Of a stretch of 32,117 nucleotides of DNA, positions 24,038 through 32,077 are shown one piece after another; positions within the stretch are counted from its first letter, which is position 1; the number at the start of each line of letters is the position of its first letter. A program made the position numbers and the translations under genes. The notes under the pieces were generated by a model. It made no database searches. It was given only the letters and a program-made list of their open reading frames with translations, and was not told the DNA's origin. This stretch comes from Meridianimarinicoccus aquatilis (GTDB taxonomy: Bacteria; Pseudomonadota; Alphaproteobacteria; Rhodobacterales; Rhodobacteraceae): NCBI RefSeq assembly GCF_004358675.1, contig NZ_SMZO01000044.1, positions 1 through 32,117 of the forward strand. The letters are read 5' to 3'.

Positions 24038-24667
24038 CTATGACGATTGTGGATAGGTGATGATCGACAGAAATTTCGTTGGCAGTTCGATGAGCTCTTC
24101 CGGCCCGTGGGGCGCATCGGCGTCAAAGAAAAAGCTGTCGCCGGGCTTGAGATCATAAAGCGTGTCGCCATGGCGATACCGCACTTCACCTTCGAGAATA
24201 TAAAGCAATTCGATCCCTTCGTGCTGGAAGGTCGGGAACACGTCAGATGTTTCGCTCAGCGTAATCAGGTAGGGTTCCATGACCACGCCACTGTTGTTCG
24301 ACCCGATATGGCCGAGCAGGTTGTACTGGTGCCCGGCGCGTGTGCCCGCACGACTGATTTCGACGGCTTCACCGTTTTTAACGTGCACTGCGTCGCGTTT
24401 CTCTTCAAACCGTCGGAAGAACGACGTAAGCGGAACACTCAACGCGCTCGCGAGCATCTGAAGCGTGTTCAGCGATGGCGAAATGTTTCCGTTCTCGATT
24501 TTTGACAGCATTCCCATAGACAAGCCTGTTTTCTCCGACAGTTCGGCAACGGTCATATCCCGTTGATGCCGAAAGGATCTGACCTCTCGCCCGATCGCGA
24601 CCTCAAGGTTCTTTTCCCGTTTGTCGCGGACCTTGTGGGGATCTTGCTTGAATACCGTTTCGGCCAT
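24038..24667 (-). CDS. XRE-family regulator with C-terminal cupin
   Basis: A 209-residue regulator. ATG 24667 has AGGAG four bases upstream; a GTG at 24694 in the same frame lacks a good site. A helix-turn-helix of the XRE/Cro type covers residues about 25-80 (MTVAELSEKTGLSMGMLSKIENG). A cupin barrel follows from about residue 105 (TFQHEGIELLYILEGEVRY, then DLKPGDSFFFDADAPHGPEEL) and probably senses a small ligand. Genes of this type regularly sit beside NMG-pathway and polyamine genes. It is transcribed toward mgsABC-gmaS, 180 bases ahead of mgsA, and probably controls that operon through the palindromes there. The effector could be methylamine or a gamma-glutamyl intermediate, which is inference. 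Confidence 0.9.
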   Translation of the reverse strand: MAETVFKQDPHKVRDKREKNLEVAIGREVRSFRHQRDMTVAELSEKTGLSMGMLSKIENGNISPSLNTLQMLASALSVPLTSFFRRFEEKRDAVHVKNGEAVEISRAGTRAGHQYNLLGHIGSNNSGVVMEPYLITLSETSDVFPTFQHEGIELLYILEGEVRYRHGDTLYDLKPGDSFFFDADAPHGPEELIELPTKFLSIITYPQSS

Positions 24668-24704
24668 GCCGCTCCTGTCCGGGCTGTTGCCCACAATTGC
24701 TTGT

Positions 24705-25694
24705 CTAAGTTGATGTTAGGCCGGAATTTTCCGTGCTTCCAGCCTGATCCGCGATGCCAGTCGGGCGCAACGTGCTGGGCCGCGTTCCAAACTTGTCTCG
24801 AAATGCACGTGCAAAATGGGCACCATTGGCGAACCCCGTGGCCAATGCGACTTCCAGGATGGGCAACCCGGTCTGGCTGAGCAAGTCCCTTGCCTTGTCC
24901 AGTCGCAGGTCGCGGTAAAACCGTATCAGGCTCAGTCCCATTCGATCGCGGAACAGGCGCTGCAAATGGCGCGGGCTCATGTCGGCCAGAGTGGCAAGTT
25001 GTTCAACCGTCAATGGGTCGGCGATATGAGTTTCCATCATGTCCACGGTGGTCACCAAAACTGGGTGATGCAGTTGATACCGTTCGGCAGTGCCGGATTT
25101 TTGGGGGTCTCCTGCTTCGCGGATTCGGGTGTGGATGAACCAATCGGCCACCTTCTGGGCCAAAGCGATTCCGTGCTGCGCCGTGATCAGCGCATGCATC
25201 ATATCGAGTGGGGCTGACCCGCCGGCGCAGGTGAACCTGTCCCGGTCGATAACGTACAACCGCCGTTCCATCAGATGTCCGGGTGACACTTCTCGCAAAG
25301 CGTCAAAATGTTGCCAATGCACGGTAAAGCGGCGGCCTAGCATCAGCCCGGATTGCGCCAAGATCACACCGCCGCCGGATATCCCGCCAAGTGCCACGCC
25401 GCGCCTGTCCAGCTGCCTCAGAAAGCGGGCGGCCTCGGGGTATTTCGACGCCATTGGGTTGCCGCCCGCCACGACGAACACGATGTCAAACGGGACCGTC
25501 TCGGCATCAATGGACACTGTATCAAAGACGGCTCCAACCGAGGCTGCGGCAGGTCCCCCTTTTACCGACAGGAAAGTCAGATCGTACAGGGGTTGACCGG
25601 CAAGAAGGTTGGCCGCACGCAAAGGTTCTATTGCGGCGGCACATGACATCAGCGCGAAATCATCGAGTAGTAAGAACCCCATCCGTTGAGTCAT
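24705..25694 (-). CDS. glxA: GlxA-family AraC-type transcriptional regulator
   Basis: A 329-residue regulator starting at ATG 25694 after GGGGGA; an upstream in-frame start at 25736 is less likely. Residues about 1-180 are a DJ-1/PfpI (class I amidotransferase-like) domain, with the usual nucleophile-elbow cysteine replaced (GGISGGGV), so it should sense rather than catalyse. Residues about 215-310 are a double AraC helix-turn-helix (TVEQLATLADMSPRHLQRLFRDRMG, then LPILEVALATGFANGAHFARAFRDKFG). Homologues sit beside glxBCD and glnT in rhizobia, which are the paralogues of mgsABC and gmaS. It is divergent from mgdA with 127 bases between them and is followed by the XRE-cupin gene after 37 bases. 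Activation of mgd and mgs genes is likely. Confidence 0.88.
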   Translation of the reverse strand: MTQRMGFLLLDDFALMSCAAAIEPLRAANLLAGQPLYDLTFLSVKGGPAAASVGAVFDTVSIDAETVPFDIVFVVAGGNPMASKYPEAARFLRQLDRRGVALGGISGGGVILAQSGLMLGRRFTVHWQHFDALREVSPGHLMERRLYVIDRDRFTCAGGSAPLDMMHALITAQHGIALAQKVADWFIHTRIREAGDPQKSGTAERYQLHHPVLVTTVDMMETHIADPLTVEQLATLADMSPRHLQRLFRDRMGLSLIRFYRDLRLDKARDLLSQTGLPILEVALATGFANGAHFARAFRDKFGTRPSTLRPTGIADQAGSTENSGLTST

Positions 25695-25821
25695 AGAAAG
25701 ATCCCCCTGAAGTCGAATAATAGAGATATGGCACAAAAAGACAAGAAAGCGGCATTTTTAGAACGTCACGTCATGGGTTGGTATGGCATGGGACACTTGC
25801 TTGATACGAAAGGAACAGCGC
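25695..25821. promoter_or_regulatory. Divergent control region between the glxA-like gene and mgdA
   Basis: These 127 bases must hold promoters for both directions and the AraC-type regulator site. It is A+T-rich near 25715-25760. A short ACGTCACGT repeat lies near 25762. No clear -35/-10 pair could be picked. A 57-codon ORF (25728-25901) crosses it but is not supported as a gene. Confidence 0.35.
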
Positions 25822-27072
25822 GTGCGCTATTCAGGGTTCAGAGTCATCCGCGAAGCGGTGACAGGTCACAAAGGTTGGGTGCCTGTTTGGCGCGATCCTG
25901 AGCCGCAACCAAGCTATGACATCGTGATTGTTGGGGGCGGCGGGCACGGTCTGGCGACTGCGCATTACCTGGCAAGCCGGTATGGTGCCGCCCGTGTTGC
26001 AGTCATCGAAAAAGGTTGGATTGGCGGCGGCAATGTCGGCCGGAATACAACGATCATCCGGTCCAATTACATGTTGGATGGAAACGAACCTTTTTATGAA
26101 ATGTCATTGAAGTTGTGGGAAGGGTTGGAGCAAGACCTGAACTATAACGCAATGGTCAGCCAACGCGGCATTCTTAACCTGTGTCACAGCGACGGTCAGC
26201 GCGATGCCTATCGCTTACGCGGTAATGCCATGCGTTTGCACGGGGCAGACGCGGAATTGCTGGGGCCGGGCGAGGTGCGCGCGATGTACCCTTTTCTGAA
26301 TTTCGATGATGCGCGGTTCCCGATCAAGGGCGGATTGTTGCAGCGCCGCGGCGGGACGGTTCGGCATGACGCTGTCGCGTGGGGCTATGCTCGCGCGGCA
26401 GACAGCCGAGGCGTGGACATCATCCAGAATTGCGAAGTCACCGGTCTGCGGGTTGAAGATGGGCGCGTGCTTGGGGTCGACACGTCGCGCGGATTTATCG
26501 GGGCCGGAAAGGTCGGGGTTGCCGTCGCGGGCAATTCCAGCCGTGTGATGGCGATGGCCGGTTTGCGGCTTCCGATTGAAAGTCATGTTCTGCAAGCCTT
26601 TGTCAGCGAGGGGCTTAAACCTGTTCTGGATGGTGTCATCACCTATGGGGCCGGGCACTTTTACGTCAGCCAGTCCGACAAGGGCGGGCTGGTTTTTGGC
26701 GGGGATATCGACGGCTATAACTCCTACGCGCAGCGCGGCAACCTGCCCACGGTCGAAGATGTGTGCGAAGGCGGGCTGTCGTTAATGCCTATGGTGGGGC
26801 AGGCGCGCCTGCTGCGCATGTGGGGCGGGATCATGGATATGAGCATGGACGGCTCACCCATCATCGACCGGACCCCGGTGGAGGGGCTCTATTTCAACGG
26901 GGGCTGGTGCTATGGCGGGTTCAAGGCAACGCCTGCCTCTGGTCTTGCCTTTGCGCATCTGCTGGCGACGGACACCCCGCATGAGACAGCAACGGCTTAT
27001 CGGCTGGACCGGTTCCGCAACGGCCGGATGATTGACGAAAAAGGGATGGGCGCGACGCCCAACCTGCACTGA
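25822..27072 (+). CDS. mgdA: N-methylglutamate dehydrogenase subunit A (SoxB-like flavoprotein)
   Basis: A 416-residue flavoprotein homologous to the beta subunit of heterotetrameric sarcosine oxidase. GTG 25822 is chosen because AAAGGA lies seven bases upstream and the protein then starts RYSGFRVIREAVTGHKGW, as in the family. An ATG at 25783 lacks a good ribosome site. The FAD-binding Rossmann motif is at 35-43 (IVIVGGGGHG) with the acidic end VIEKGWIGGG. The RH pair at residues 171-172 (GGTVRHDAVAW) matches the histidine that carries covalent FMN in sarcosine oxidase. A C-terminal FNGGWCYGGFKATPASG matches the family end. It oxidises N-methylglutamate to glutamate together with MgdBCD. It is the first gene of the plus-strand operon. 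Confidence 0.93.
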   Translation: MRYSGFRVIREAVTGHKGWVPVWRDPEPQPSYDIVIVGGGGHGLATAHYLASRYGAARVAVIEKGWIGGGNVGRNTTIIRSNYMLDGNEPFYEMSLKLWEGLEQDLNYNAMVSQRGILNLCHSDGQRDAYRLRGNAMRLHGADAELLGPGEVRAMYPFLNFDDARFPIKGGLLQRRGGTVRHDAVAWGYARAADSRGVDIIQNCEVTGLRVEDGRVLGVDTSRGFIGAGKVGVAVAGNSSRVMAMAGLRLPIESHVLQAFVSEGLKPVLDGVITYGAGHFYVSQSDKGGLVFGGDIDGYNSYAQRGNLPTVEDVCEGGLSLMPMVGQARLLRMWGGIMDMSMDGSPIIDRTPVEGLYFNGGWCYGGFKATPASGLAFAHLLATDTPHETATAYRLDRFRNGRMIDEKGMGATPNLH

Positions 27073-27085
27073 ACGAGGCGCGCAG

Positions 27086-27373
27086 ATGATTATCCCACAC
27101 CCGCTTCTTGGCCCCCGCGATGCGCAGGAATTCACCTATCTTGGCGATGCATCCATGATCCAGCGGCCTGATGGAACGGCCGAAGGGGCCGAAGACGCTT
27201 TGTTCAACTACGTATACATGCGCGACAACCCTGCCGGGGAGCACCGCGAATTGTGGTATCATGAACAGGGCGATCGGTCGTGGTTGGTTGTCACCCGAAA
27301 CACTGTCACCCATGAAATCACTCAGGTGGAATTGGCGCGTGACGTGGCACTGGCGCTGGGGTGCGGCGCATGA
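27086..27373 (+). CDS. mgdB: N-methylglutamate dehydrogenase subunit B (SoxD-like)
   Basis: A 95-residue small subunit homologous to the delta subunit of sarcosine oxidase. ATG 27086 has GAGG upstream; the longer frame to 27032 lies in mgdA. Family landmarks are GPRDAQEFTY, YMRDNPAG and ELWYHEQGDRSWLVVTRNTVTHEI. In sarcosine oxidase the delta subunit binds zinc through a CPxCG-like start and a later Cys near GCRRW. Here these read PHPLLG and GDRSW, so the zinc ligands are absent. I recall this in other NMG-pathway proteins as well. It is a structural subunit. Its stop overlaps the mgdC start by ATGA. Confidence 0.9.
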   Translation: MIIPHPLLGPRDAQEFTYLGDASMIQRPDGTAEGAEDALFNYVYMRDNPAGEHRELWYHEQGDRSWLVVTRNTVTHEITQVELARDVALALGCGA

Positions 27374-30324
27374 CCGGGCTTCAGAAAAAACGCCTGAACG
27401 GGGGGCTCATCGATCGCAGCCAACCCATCGACTTCACCTTTGATGGCGAAAGCTACACCGGGTTCGCGGGCGACACGTTGGCCTCGGCGCTGGTGGCCAA
27501 CGATGTGGCGCTGCTTGGCCGGAGTTTCAAATACCACCGTCCGCGCGGATTGATCGCGTCCGGGTCGGAAGAGCCAAACGCGCTGGTTACCCTCAGTCGC
27601 GGCGCGGCGGTGACGCCGAATACCCGCGCTACAATGGTAGAGCTTGAAGCCGGCCTGACCGCTGCGCCGCAAAACGCGTGGCCGTCTGTGCGGTTTGATG
27701 CCATGGCCGTCAATGATGTGTTGGCGCCCTTCCTGACGGCGGGCTTTTACTACAAAACATTCATGTGGCCCCGCGCATTTTGGGAAAAGCTGTATGAACC
27801 GGCGATCCGCCGTGCCGCTGGGCTGGGTCGTCTGTCGACCGCACCGGACCCTGACCTGTATGACCGGGGATTTCTGCATTGCGATTTGCTGGTCGTTGGG
27901 GCGGGCCCGGCTGGGCTGATGGCGGCACTGACGGCCGGGCGAGCCGGGGCGCGGGTTATCCTCGCCGATGAGGATTTCGCGCTTGGTGGGCGGTTGAATG
28001 CCGAAACCTTGGTTATCGACGATGCACCGGCATCCGTTTGGCTGGCTACTGCGCTGGCCGAGCTGGCATCGTTGCCCAATGTCCGGACGTTGTCGCGAAC
28101 CACTGTGTTTGGCGTGTTCGATCACGGCATTTATGGGGCGGTTGAGATGGGCGCGCCGACCGCAAAAGACCATGCACCGCGGCAGACATTGTGGCGCATC
28201 TACAGCAAGTCCTGTACGGTCTGCGCCGGTGCAACAGAGCGGCCCATAGCCTTCCCCGATAATGACCGGCCCGGTATCATGCTGGCGGGGGCTGCACGGA
28301 CTTATGTCAATCGATGGGCTGCAGCGCCTGCGCAGCGTATCGCTGTGTTCACGAACAACGATGACGGGCATCGCACGGCGGCTGATCTGGCGGCGAAGGG
28401 GCTGACTATTGCCGCGCTAATCGACACGCGTGCCAATGCGCCTGATTGCACGGACGCGAACGAGACCTTCAAAGGCGCGCAAGTTATCGCATCAGAAGGT
28501 CGGCTGCGCCTGAAGAATATCATGGTGCGCACGGCCAGCGGTGGGCGGCGGCAAATCTCGTGCGGTGCGTTGGCTGTGTCTGGCGGCTGGAATCCGAACC
28601 TTCACCTAAGCGCCCAGCAACGCACGCGCCCGGTTTGGAATGATGCGGTCGCCGCCTTCGTTCCTGCACCGGATGCGGTCGCCGGCCAGCGGCTGGCCGG
28701 AGCAGCGGCAGGCGATTTTTCTACGGCTGGCGCGCTGTCTGGTGGGGTAAATGCGGCCCGCGCTGCACTTGCTGATCTGGATATCAAGGTGAAACATTCA
28801 AAACTGCCGAAGGCGGACGATGCGCCAACCCGGATTACGCCGTTCTGGTATGTGAGCGGCACCAAGCGTCGGGCGTGGCTGGATTTTCAGAATGACGTTA
28901 CTGTCAAAGACGTGGCCTTGGCGCAGGCCGAAGGGTTTCGGTCTGTTGAGCACGTAAAGCGGTACACGACGCTTGGCATGGCCACGGATCAAGGCCGGAC
29001 GGCAAGCACCAATGCGATCGGCGTGATGGCTGCGCTGACAGGGCAAGATATCGCACAGACGGGCACGACGATGTTCCGCCCGCCGTATACCCCTGTATCT
29101 ATGGGGGCTTTTGCGGGGCGGTCGCGCGGGAAGCACTTCCGCCCGACGCGCCGGACCCCTACCCACACCTTCGCCGAAGCCAATGGCGCGACCTTTGTCG
29201 AGGTCGGTCAATGGCTGCGTGCGCAGTGGTTCACGCAATCGGGGGAAACCCACTGGCGGCAAAGCGTCGACCGCGAAGTGCGCGCTGTGCGAAATGACGT
29301 CGGCCTGTGCGATGTGACAACGTTGGGCAAGATCGATGTGCAGGGCGTGGATGCGGCGGCCTTTCTGAACCGGATCTACTGCAATGGCATGGCCAAGCTG
29401 CCGGTTGGCCGCGTTCGCTATGGCCTGATGCTGCGCGAAGATGGCATCGCGATGGATGATGGCACGGCCGCGCGGCTTGGCGAGGATCACTTCGTGGTCA
29501 CCACGACAACGGCCAATGCGGGCGCGGTTTACCGCCATATGGAATTCGCGCGCCAATGCCTGTGGCCGGATATGGATGTGCAGTTGATTTCGACCACCGA
29601 TGCGTGGGCGCAAATTGCGGTCGCCGGGCCAAAGGCCCGCAAGTTGTTGCAGCGGATTGTTGACCCGGCACATGATCTGTCCAACGGGGCATTTCCCTTC
29701 ATGGCCTGCGCGCCTGTCACCGTGTGTGGCGGGCTTCGTGCGCGTCTGTTCCGGATTTCGTTTTCGGGGGAGCTTGCTTATGAAATTGCCGTTCCGGCCC
29801 GATATGGCGATGCGCTGATGCACGAGATGATGGCGCAGGGTCAGGATTTGGGCGCGACGCCCTATGGCACCGAAGCGCTTGGCGTTTTGCGGATCGAAAA
29901 GGGCCACGCGGCGGGAAATGAATTGAACGGGCGTACCACGGCGGCGATGCTGGGCCTTGGGCGCATGGTGTCGACGGCCAAGGACAGTATCGGTGCCGTT
30001 TTGTCGCGTCGTGCAGGGCTGGCCGAAGACACCCACCGCCTGACGGGTTTTGTTCCGGTGGATGGTGTCACTCCAATTCCAGGGGGGGCGCATCTTATGC
30101 GCGAAGGCGCGCGCCAAATCGCGGAGAATACTCTTGGTTGGATAAGTTCAGCGGCGTTTTCGCCGACCCTGAACAGCCCCATCGCGCTTGGGTTCGTAAC
30201 GCTTGCCGATGCTCGGAAGGGCCAGACCTTGCGCGCGGTCAGCCCGGTCGACGGGCTCGATATTCCTGTGCGGGTTGTCTCGCCGCATTTTGTGGATCCT
30301 GAAGGAGGACGGCAGCGTGACTGA
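27370..30324 (+). CDS. mgdC: N-methylglutamate dehydrogenase subunit C (SoxA-like, folate-binding)
   Basis: A 984-residue large subunit homologous to the alpha subunit of sarcosine oxidase. ATG 27370 overlaps the mgdB stop; an in-frame GTG at 27361 is less fitting. Domains in order: a ferredoxin-like fold without cluster cysteines (about 18-75, SFKYHRPRGLIASGSEEPN); a dinucleotide-binding region starting at 172-190 (LLVVGAGPAGLMAALTAG); and, from about residue 600, a glycine-cleavage T-protein (GcvT) domain with folate-binding stretches such as GLCDVTTLGKIDVQG, FSGELAYEIAV and YGTEALGVLRIEKGH. The GcvT part should catch the released methylene group on tetrahydrofolate. A long antisense ORF under the 3' half is a shadow of codon bias. 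Confidence 0.93.
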   Translation: MTGLQKKRLNGGLIDRSQPIDFTFDGESYTGFAGDTLASALVANDVALLGRSFKYHRPRGLIASGSEEPNALVTLSRGAAVTPNTRATMVELEAGLTAAPQNAWPSVRFDAMAVNDVLAPFLTAGFYYKTFMWPRAFWEKLYEPAIRRAAGLGRLSTAPDPDLYDRGFLHCDLLVVGAGPAGLMAALTAGRAGARVILADEDFALGGRLNAETLVIDDAPASVWLATALAELASLPNVRTLSRTTVFGVFDHGIYGAVEMGAPTAKDHAPRQTLWRIYSKSCTVCAGATERPIAFPDNDRPGIMLAGAARTYVNRWAAAPAQRIAVFTNNDDGHRTAADLAAKGLTIAALIDTRANAPDCTDANETFKGAQVIASEGRLRLKNIMVRTASGGRRQISCGALAVSGGWNPNLHLSAQQRTRPVWNDAVAAFVPAPDAVAGQRLAGAAAGDFSTAGALSGGVNAARAALADLDIKVKHSKLPKADDAPTRITPFWYVSGTKRRAWLDFQNDVTVKDVALAQAEGFRSVEHVKRYTTLGMATDQGRTASTNAIGVMAALTGQDIAQTGTTMFRPPYTPVSMGAFAGRSRGKHFRPTRRTPTHTFAEANGATFVEVGQWLRAQWFTQSGETHWRQSVDREVRAVRNDVGLCDVTTLGKIDVQGVDAAAFLNRIYCNGMAKLPVGRVRYGLMLREDGIAMDDGTAARLGEDHFVVTTTTANAGAVYRHMEFARQCLWPDMDVQLISTTDAWAQIAVAGPKARKLLQRIVDPAHDLSNGAFPFMACAPVTVCGGLRARLFRISFSGELAYEIAVPARYGDALMHEMMAQGQDLGATPYGTEALGVLRIEKGHAAGNELNGRTTAAMLGLGRMVSTAKDSIGAVLSRRAGLAEDTHRLTGFVPVDGVTPIPGGAHLMREGARQIAENTLGWISSAAFSPTLNSPIALGFVTLADARKGQTLRAVSPVDGLDIPVRVVSPHFVDPEGGRQRD

Positions 30325-30892
30325 ATTCCGGCTGGCGCCGCTATGCGCCACAGGCGGTCCCGCGCCGCGCTCGATCGTTTTGGGTAATGTCACCATCACC
30401 GAAGTGCCGGACATTGCGATTGCCTCTGTCGCCAAGCGGGCAGGCGGGGCCAGCGCGTTGACCGAGTGCGCGCGCGTTTTGACCGGAACCGACGTACCCG
30501 GTCCGCGCCGTGTGGCCGGCAGTGCCGGTTCGATGCAGTTTATGTGGACCGGCCCTGAGCAGTGGTTTGTGCTTGCACCACTGGACGGAAGGCAGGTTTT
30601 GGCCGACGATCTTGCCGCGCGGCTGCGCGGAGCCGCATCGGTGACCGAGCAAACCGATGGCTGGGCCTGCTTTGCGGTGGAAGGGTCTGGAACGGCCGCA
30701 CTTCTGGAACGGCTCTGTGCGCTGGACATCGCAAGGATGGAGGCGGGCATGGCGGACCGAACGGGAATTGAACACATGAGTTGTTTCGTGATCTGCGATG
30801 CGCCCGGTGCATGCTATCGCGTGCTCGGCGCAAGGTCTTCGGCACTCTCGCTGTTTGAGGCGTTGAGTTGCGTGGCAAGAGGGCTGGCCTGA
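30317..30892 (+). CDS. mgdD: N-methylglutamate dehydrogenase subunit D (SoxG-like)
   Basis: A 191-residue subunit homologous to the gamma subunit of sarcosine oxidase. GTG 30317 is chosen because GAAGGAGGAC (30301-30310) precedes it at normal spacing and it overlaps the mgdC stop by eight bases. Family landmarks are [44 protein letters not shown] and [10 protein letters not shown]. The C-terminus ends in a GcvT-like helix ([13 protein letters not shown]). It is structural or substrate-proximal in the tetramer. Its stop overlaps the start of the folD remnant (TGATG). Confidence 0.9.
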   Translation: MTEFRLAPLCATGGPAPRSIVLGNVTITEVPDIAIASVAKRAGGASALTECARVLTGTDVPGPRRVAGSAGSMQFMWTGPEQWFVLAPLDGRQVLADDLAARLRGAASVTEQTDGWACFAVEGSGTAALLERLCALDIARMEAGMADRTGIEHMSCFVICDAPGACYRVLGARSSALSLFEALSCVARGLA

Positions 30893-31155
30893 TGTCTGGA
30901 ATGATCATCGATGGCAAAGGTTTTTCGTCTGGTCTGTGTGATTGGCCGGTCCAACATTGTGGGCAAACCGATCGCACTGCTTTTACGACGCGGCTTGTTG
31001 GTGATTGCGACTTTGACAGTTGCGCGGCGGTGGCCGGGGCGATCACGCCGGTGCCGGGTGGGGTCGGTCCGATGACCATTGCCTGCCTTCTGGCCAACAC
31101 GGTGGTCGCCGCGGCGCGCGCCCATGGGCAGCCTGTGCCGGACGGGCTGACCTGA
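30892..31155 (+). pseudogene. folD: Broken folD (methylene-THF dehydrogenase/cyclohydrolase) with two internal deletions
   Basis: A normal FolD has about 300 residues; here only 264 bases remain. The start [13 protein letters not shown] matches the FolD N-terminus. Then the sequence jumps to the NADP-binding stretch [16 protein letters not shown], but in the +1 frame (from 30938). It then returns, in the original frame from 30988, to the C-terminus [11 protein letters not shown] and [20 protein letters not shown], ending normally at PDGLT. The catalytic Tyr/Lys region and most of both domains are gone. The +1 shift is undone by the second junction, so an 87-residue frame stays open but cannot be an enzyme. 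It sits where intact folD usually stands in NMG operons, between mgdD and purU. Confidence 0.85.
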
Positions 31156-31192
31156 GCCTGATTTTCCATCCTGAACAGAAAGTACTCCTGCC

Positions 31193-32077
31193 GTGTCCAA
31201 ATTTGCCCTGACGATCCAATCCCGATCCACGCGCGGCCTTGTGGCTGCTATCGCTGGATACCTGTCCGAGCATGGCTGCAACATCACCGACAGTGCGCAG
31301 TTCGATGATCTTGAAAGCGGTACCTTTTTCATGCGGATGAGCTTTTCTGCCGAGACGGGGGCAGAGCTTGGCGCGCTGGCCGAGGGGTTTGCCGCGGTGG
31401 CGGAGCCGTTCGGGATGGACTACGCGTTTCACGACGAAGCGGCGCGGATGAAGGTGATCATCATGGTGTCGCGGTTCGGGCACTGCCTGAACGATCTGCT
31501 GTATCGCTGGCGGATCGGGGCGCTTCCGATTGATATCGTTGCGGTGATCTCCAACCACATGGATTACCAGAAAGTGGTGGTGAACCATGATATCCCGTTC
31601 CACTGCATCAAGGTCACGAAAGAGAACAAGCCCCAGGCAGAGGCGCGCATGATGGATGTGGTGGAAGAGACGGGGGCGGACCTGATCGTGCTGGCGCGGT
31701 ACATGCAGATCCTCAGCGATGCGATGTGCCGCAAGATGTCGGGGCGGATCATCAATATTCACCACTCGTTCCTGCCCAGCTTCAAGGGGGCGAACCCGTA
31801 CAAGCAGGCCTATGAGCGGGGGGTCAAGCTGATCGGGGCGACGTCGCATTACGTGACCAGCGATCTGGATGAGGGCCCGATCATCGAGCAGGACACGGTG
31901 CGGGTGACCCACGCGCAAAGCGCAGAGGATTACGTGAGCCTTGGACGGGACGTGGAAAGCCAGGTGCTTGCCCGTGCGGTGCATGCGCATATCCACAAGC
32001 GAGTGCTGTTGAACGGAAACAAGACGGTGGTCTTCCCCGCCAGTCCGGGAAGCTACGCCAGCGAACGCATGGGGTAG
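31193..32077 (+). CDS. purU: Formyltetrahydrofolate deformylase
   Basis: A 294-residue cytoplasmic enzyme that hydrolyses 10-formyl-THF to formate and THF. The start is GTG 31193, which has only a weak ribosome site. An N-terminal ACT domain occupies residues 1-80 (LTIQSRSTRGLVAAIAGYLSEHG). The formyltransferase-fold catalytic domain follows (MVSRFGHCLNDLLYRW, ISNHMDYQKVV). The Asn-His-Asp triad is N188 and H190 in RIINIHHSFLPSF and D226 in SDLDEGPIIEQD. In this operon it regenerates free THF and exports C1 units as formate during methylamine oxidation. The remaining 40 bases to the window end show only a short GGGAGGCTCCC hairpin. Confidence 0.94.
   Translation: MSKFALTIQSRSTRGLVAAIAGYLSEHGCNITDSAQFDDLESGTFFMRMSFSAETGAELGALAEGFAAVAEPFGMDYAFHDEAARMKVIIMVSRFGHCLNDLLYRWRIGALPIDIVAVISNHMDYQKVVVNHDIPFHCIKVTKENKPQAEARMMDVVEETGADLIVLARYMQILSDAMCRKMSGRIINIHHSFLPSFKGANPYKQAYERGVKLIGATSHYVTSDLDEGPIIEQDTVRVTHAQSAEDYVSLGRDVESQVLARAVHAHIHKRVLLNGNKTVVFPASPGSYASERMG

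Noticed and set aside
25728-25901. 57-codon ORF crossing the mgdA start
   Set aside because: Its first half (MAQKDKKAAFLERH...) could be a leader peptide. There is no clear ribosome-binding site, and the second half is a shadow of mgdA.
28798-30117. 439-residue minus-strand open frame under mgdC
   Set aside because: It is antisense to the well-supported GcvT part of mgdC and shows no family motif. Long antisense frames are expected from G+C-rich codon bias.
25822-30892. Reading mgdABCD as sarcosine oxidase soxBDAG
   Set aside because: The subunits are homologous, but the adjacent gmaS-mgsABC genes and the zinc-less small subunit favour N-methylglutamate dehydrogenase. Sarcosine activity cannot be ruled out by sequence alone.
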